From contig JBCCOK010000025.1 of the NCBI GenBank assembly GCA_039025395.1, forward strand, positions 6,035 to 70,034: DNA of 64,000 nucleotides, in the 5' to 3' direction. The DNA is from Hoeflea_A sp039025395 (GTDB taxonomy: Bacteria; Pseudomonadota; Alphaproteobacteria; Rhizobiales; Rhizobiaceae). Numbering within the stretch: position 1 is the stretch's first letter; each line of letters opens with the position of its first letter. Below are positions 61,282 through 64,000 of the stretch, piece after piece. A program made the translations under genes and the position numbers. Below the pieces are notes generated by a model, which worked only from the letters and a program-made list of their open reading frames with translations, was not told where the DNA came from and did no database searches.

Positions 61282-62172
61282 ATGGCATCGGTCCCTTTCG
61301 ATCAGCTTGAGGGCCAGATCTGGTACAATGGTGAGTTCGTTCCGTGGCAGGACGCCCAGCTGCACGTGTTGTCGCACGGCCTGCACTATGGCAGCACGGT
61401 GTTCGAGGGCGAAAGAGCCTATGGCGGCGTGATTTTCAAGCTGCGCGAACACACCGAACGACTGCACAACTCGGCACGGCTGCTTGGATTTGAAATTCCC
61501 TACACCGTCGAAGAGATCGATGAAGCCTGCATTGAACTGTTGAAACGCCAGGGCTTCGAGGATGCCTATGTTCGGCCAGTTGCCTGGCGGGGCAGCGAAA
61601 TGATGGGTGTGTCGGCCCAGCAGACGCGCATCAATGTGGCGATCGCGATCTGGCAGTGGCCTTCCTATTTCAAACCGGAGGAGCGGCTTAAGGGCATCCG
61701 CCTCGATATGGCAAAGTACCGCCGCCCCGATCCGGCAACGATTCCGAGTGAGTCAAAGGCCGCTGGACTGTACATGATTTGCACACTTTCCAAGCATGAA
61801 GCCGAAGCGAAGGGCTACGCTGATGCCATGATGCTCGACTGGCGCGGCCAAGTTGCGGAGGCGACAGGAGCCAACGTGTTCTTTGTCAGGGATGGGGTTA
61901 TCCATACGCCGACACCTGACTGCTTCCTCGATGGTATTACCCGAAAAACGGTGATCGATCTTGCCAAGACGCGCGGTTACGAGGTCGTCGAGAGGGCAAT
62001 TATGCCGGAAGAAATGGAAGATTTCGAAGAGTGCTTCCTGACCGGAACCGCTGCTGAAGTCACACCGGTGTCGGAAGTTGGTCCCTACCGGTTCAGCGTC
62101 GGCGAGATCACAAAAAATCTTATCAACGACTATACCCAAGCCGTTCAGCCGATCAGGCAGGCAGCGGAATAG
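61282..62172 (+). CDS. ilvE: Branched-chain amino acid aminotransferase
   Basis: A 296-residue fold-type IV PLP enzyme that makes or degrades Leu, Ile and Val. ATG at 61282 with GGAGG seven bases upstream. Motifs: DAQLHVLSHGLHYGSTVFEG, the PLP Lys159 in SESKAAGLYM, MLDWRGQVAEATGANVFFV and EECFLTGTAAEVTPVSEVG. This length and these motifs are those of BCAT. A terminator follows. Confidence 0.94.
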   Translation: MASVPFDQLEGQIWYNGEFVPWQDAQLHVLSHGLHYGSTVFEGERAYGGVIFKLREHTERLHNSARLLGFEIPYTVEEIDEACIELLKRQGFEDAYVRPVAWRGSEMMGVSAQQTRINVAIAIWQWPSYFKPEERLKGIRLDMAKYRRPDPATIPSESKAAGLYMICTLSKHEAEAKGYADAMMLDWRGQVAEATGANVFFVRDGVIHTPTPDCFLDGITRKTVIDLAKTRGYEVVERAIMPEEMEDFEECFLTGTAAEVTPVSEVGPYRFSVGEITKNLINDYTQAVQPIRQAAE

Positions 62173-62197
62173 CCGTCTGATCATGTTCTGAAGATGC

Positions 62198-62230
62198 GTG
62201 CGGCGAGCGTTGCCGCACCGTTTTATTTTG
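62198..62230 (+). terminator. Rho-independent terminator after ilvE
   Basis: GTGCGGC (62198-62204), loop GAGCGTT, GCCGCAC (62212-62218), then CGTTTTATTTTG. Perfect seven-base GC-rich stem and a T-rich tail, 26 bases after the stop. Confidence 0.9.
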
Positions 62231-62291
62231 CCAATACCCGCCGCCGCATGGCAGTCTGACGCGACGAAAATCGACATATACGGACAAGAAC

Positions 62292-62945
62292 ATGGGCCAG
62301 ATCAAGGCCGGCATCGTTCCGGTTACGCCGTTCCAGCAGAACTGCACCATTCTTTTCGATGACGAGAACAAGCAAGGTGTCGTGGTGGATCCGGGCGGCG
62401 ATATTGACGCGATCCGCGAGGTGCTCGAGAAAAACGACATCGATGTCCAATCCATCTGGCTCACGCATGGTCATATCGACCATGCGGGCGGCGCGATGGA
62501 CCTGAAGGACGCGCTCGGAGTCGACATTATCGGTCCGCATCGCGATGACCTCGGTCTGTTGCAGGGGCTTGAAGACCAGGCTCGCATGTTTGGGGTCGAT
62601 GGCGAGGTGCGGAATGTCTCACCCGACCGGTGGCTTGAAGATGGCGATACGGTCTCTTTCGCCGAGCACAGCTTTACGGTCTATCACTGCCCAGGCCATG
62701 CGCCCGGTCACGTGATATTCTTTAACCGCCCGGCGCAATTCGCCCATCTCGGCGACGTGCTGTTTCGCGGTTCGATCGGCAGAACCGACCTGCCGGGTGG
62801 AAATCACCAGCAGTTGCTTGACTCGATAAGAGACAAGGTCCTGCCGCTTGGCGACGATGTCGGTTTCATTTGCGGCCATGGGCCGGGCGGACGCATCGGC
62901 GAGGAACGCCGTACCAACCCTTTTCTTACCGGCATAGGCGGCTGA
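62292..62945 (+). CDS. MBL-fold metallo-hydrolase, YcbL/glyoxalase II-like
   Basis: A 217-residue protein. The metal motif is complete: LTHGHIDHAGG (HxHxDH), then HCPGHAPGHVIFF and HLGDVLFRGSIGRTDLPGG with Asp, and ICGHGPG. YcbL-type enzymes are related to glyoxalase II; substrate not certain. The stop codon lies in a hairpin with the arms GGCGGCT and AGCCGCC (62937-62961). Confidence 0.92.
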   Translation: MGQIKAGIVPVTPFQQNCTILFDDENKQGVVVDPGGDIDAIREVLEKNDIDVQSIWLTHGHIDHAGGAMDLKDALGVDIIGPHRDDLGLLQGLEDQARMFGVDGEVRNVSPDRWLEDGDTVSFAEHSFTVYHCPGHAPGHVIFFNRPAQFAHLGDVLFRGSIGRTDLPGGNHQQLLDSIRDKVLPLGDDVGFICGHGPGGRIGEERRTNPFLTGIGG

Positions 62946-62961
62946 ACCAGGTCAAGCCGCC
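62937..62961. terminator. Hairpin at the end of the MBL gene
   Basis: GGCGGCT (62937-62943) pairs perfectly with AGCCGCC (62955-62961), loop of 11. It spans the stop codon and sits between convergent genes. No T-run, so weak. Confidence 0.45.
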
Positions 62962-62978
62962 TCCATCTCGCTCTAGCG

Positions 62979-63467
62979 CTACCGCGCAACGCAGAAATGG
63001 TCGTATCCATCGTAGCCGCGAAACGTGCCCGTTGCCGCATCGAAAGAGCGGTATCTTTGCGCACAATAGCGGAACCACTCGTCGGTCCATGGCTCAATCG
63101 AGCCCTGCGCAACGTTTGCGGCGGGCGCAGGCGGATAGTAGTCCCGGGCCGGCGGCGTATATCCAGGCTGGGGACCAGGATCGTATGGAGGCGGATTGCT
63201 CAGGAGTGCGCCTGTTATCAGCGCTCCCGCCGCCAGCCCGAGGACACCCAGCAGAAGCGCATCATCATTGTTGTACCGTTCAACAACGACGGGTCCGCGA
63301 TAACGCTTGTGCCTATAATATTTCCGTTTCGGCCCGTCCCATTTTTTGGCGTGATGGTGCCGGAAACCGCGATCGTGGGCATAGGCTTGGGAGAGCGGCA
63401 CGACTGTAGCGGCTGTCACGGCAATCGTTGCGATCGCTGCGATAAGGGCCTTGATTGGACTTGCCAT
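62979..63467 (-). CDS. BA14K family surface protein
   Basis: A 162-residue exported protein. Signal peptide residues 1-30 (IATIAVTAATVVPLSQAYA). A basic, Tyr/His/Lys-rich stretch (HHHAKKWDGPKRKYYRHKRY) follows, then one membrane segment (LLLGVLGLAAGALITGALLS), a Pro/Tyr linker, and the BA14K domain (WTDEWFRYCAQRYRSFDAAT, GTFRGYDGYDHFCVAR), named for the immunoreactive 14-kDa protein of Brucella. Likely in the inner membrane or envelope with the C-terminal domain outside. Pairs with the shorter gene at 63632. Confidence 0.88.
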   Translation of the reverse strand: MASPIKALIAAIATIAVTAATVVPLSQAYAHDRGFRHHHAKKWDGPKRKYYRHKRYRGPVVVERYNNDDALLLGVLGLAAGALITGALLSNPPPYDPGPQPGYTPPARDYYPPAPAANVAQGSIEPWTDEWFRYCAQRYRSFDAATGTFRGYDGYDHFCVAR

Positions 63468-63631
63468 CGGATTTCATCCTCTCGGTAATTGACATTCGGG
63501 ACGCTTTCCCAAACGCCGCGAAGACTAGATTCCGCAGTCTGAACGCAAGCTGAACGGTTTCAGTTGCACCGCAAAACACAAAGGGCGCCCGCGTTTAATC
63601 ACGGGTGCCCCTTCGAACGGCGCACAGATCG

Positions 63632-63928
63632 TTATGAATTGTTGGCGATCGCGCTGCCGACAAGTGCGCCTGCGGCAAAGCCAAGGATGCCGAGCGCGGC
63701 ACCGTTGTTCTTTCGCTTGTTGACGATCACCGGCGGCTTATGCGGGCGATAGCCGCGTGGATGATAGGCTTTCGGCCCCTTCTTGTAGTGGTAGGGACTG
63801 CTTGACAGAGAGTAAGAGCGTGCGCTGTCAATTACAGTGTTGCTTTTCGCAAAAGCGCCGCTGGCGGGAATCATAACAGTGGCGACGATAGCGGCTGCCG
63901 CAATGGTCAATTTTGTGATTTTCTTCAT
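63632..63928 (-). CDS. Small exported protein related to BA14K N-terminal part
   Basis: A 98-residue protein with a signal peptide (LTIAAAAIVATVMIPASGAF, then AKS), a basic His/Tyr/Pro region (YHYKKGPKAYHPRGYRPHKP) and a glycine-rich membrane segment (AALGILGFAAGALVGSAIAN) at the very C-terminus. The last segment closely resembles that of the BA14K gene next door, but the BA14K domain is missing. Complete as a frame; may be a shortened paralogue or a natural small protein. Confidence 0.72.
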   Translation of the reverse strand: MKKITKLTIAAAAIVATVMIPASGAFAKSNTVIDSARSYSLSSSPYHYKKGPKAYHPRGYRPHKPPVIVNKRKNNGAALGILGFAAGALVGSAIANNS

Positions 63929-64000
63929 TGTGTTGGTCTTCCGAGTAAGGGTTTGCGGGAATATTTTCCCGTTTGCTTATCCGGAAAATAGTCGGTTTAC

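Noticed and set aside
1..64000. Search for CRISPR arrays, insertion sequences, att sites, rRNA and tRNA genes
   Set aside because: Reading through, I saw no regularly spaced repeats, transposase motifs, integrase genes or RNA gene landmarks; the only direct repeats are the three short tandem ones listed.

Overview
The window is a chromosomal stretch of an alphaproteobacterium, almost certainly of the order Hyphomicrobiales (Rhizobiales). Pointers are a fused TrpE-TrpG anthranilate synthase behind a Trp leader peptide ending in IWWWARL, a petABC cytochrome bc1 operon, the MoxR/DUF58/DUF4159 operon, a BA14K-type surface protein and the ychF-pth-rplY-prs set. Base composition is GC-rich and even, almost every gene is housekeeping or ordinary metabolism, and I see no insertion sequence, prophage, CRISPR array, rRNA or tRNA gene. 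The family and genus cannot be fixed from sequence alone.

Layout. 1-2.9 kb: end of formate-tetrahydrofolate ligase, a monooxygenase divergent from a LysR regulator, and a small protein divergent from a MarR regulator with two palindromic operators. 2.9-9 kb: two amino-acid attenuators in a row, trpL before trpE(G) and a leucine leader before leuA, then an alpha/beta hydrolase and a TetR regulator with two DNA-binding domains. 9-13.6 kb: an unknown membrane protein, a periplasmic protein, metallophosphoesterase, NUDIX, glutathionyl-hydroquinone reductase and GNAT genes. 13.6-20.4 kb: a four-gene minus-strand operon (MoxR ATPase, DUF58, two large membrane proteins). 20.6-23.8 kb: a plus-strand operon DUF1285-NUDIX-cca-hypothetical with 4-base overlaps. 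23.8-29.5 kb: purine/uracil permease, thioesterase, cysteine hydrolase, a branched-chain amino-acid binding protein, hemF and trmL.

30-36.2 kb: two related ABC exporters on either side of a large MscS channel. 36.4-39.2 kb: petA, petB and petC; petC carries a frameshift between its signal peptide and its haem domain. 39.2-47.5 kb: apt, an unknown membrane protein, two MaoC proteins, ychF, pth, rplY, a polytopic membrane protein and prs. 47.6-52.4 kb: the minus-strand run lgt-midA-pgeF-M24 hydrolase-lipoprotein. 52.6-56.1 kb: ubiK, ybjN, proC, csaA-like and a quinone oxidoreductase. 56.1-64 kb: a DUF3179 protein, an EnvZ/OmpR-type two-component pair, a MarR regulator with a perfect 10-base dyad, a branched-chain aminotransferase preceded by a repeat-containing upstream frame, a metallo-beta-lactamase-fold hydrolase and two BA14K-like surface proteins.

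The best candidates for a second look are the trp and leu attenuators, the petC frameshift, the double-HTH TetR protein, the M24 homologue that has lost its metal ligands, and the operator palindromes of the two MarR genes. I did not find a clearly new multi-gene defence or mobile system.
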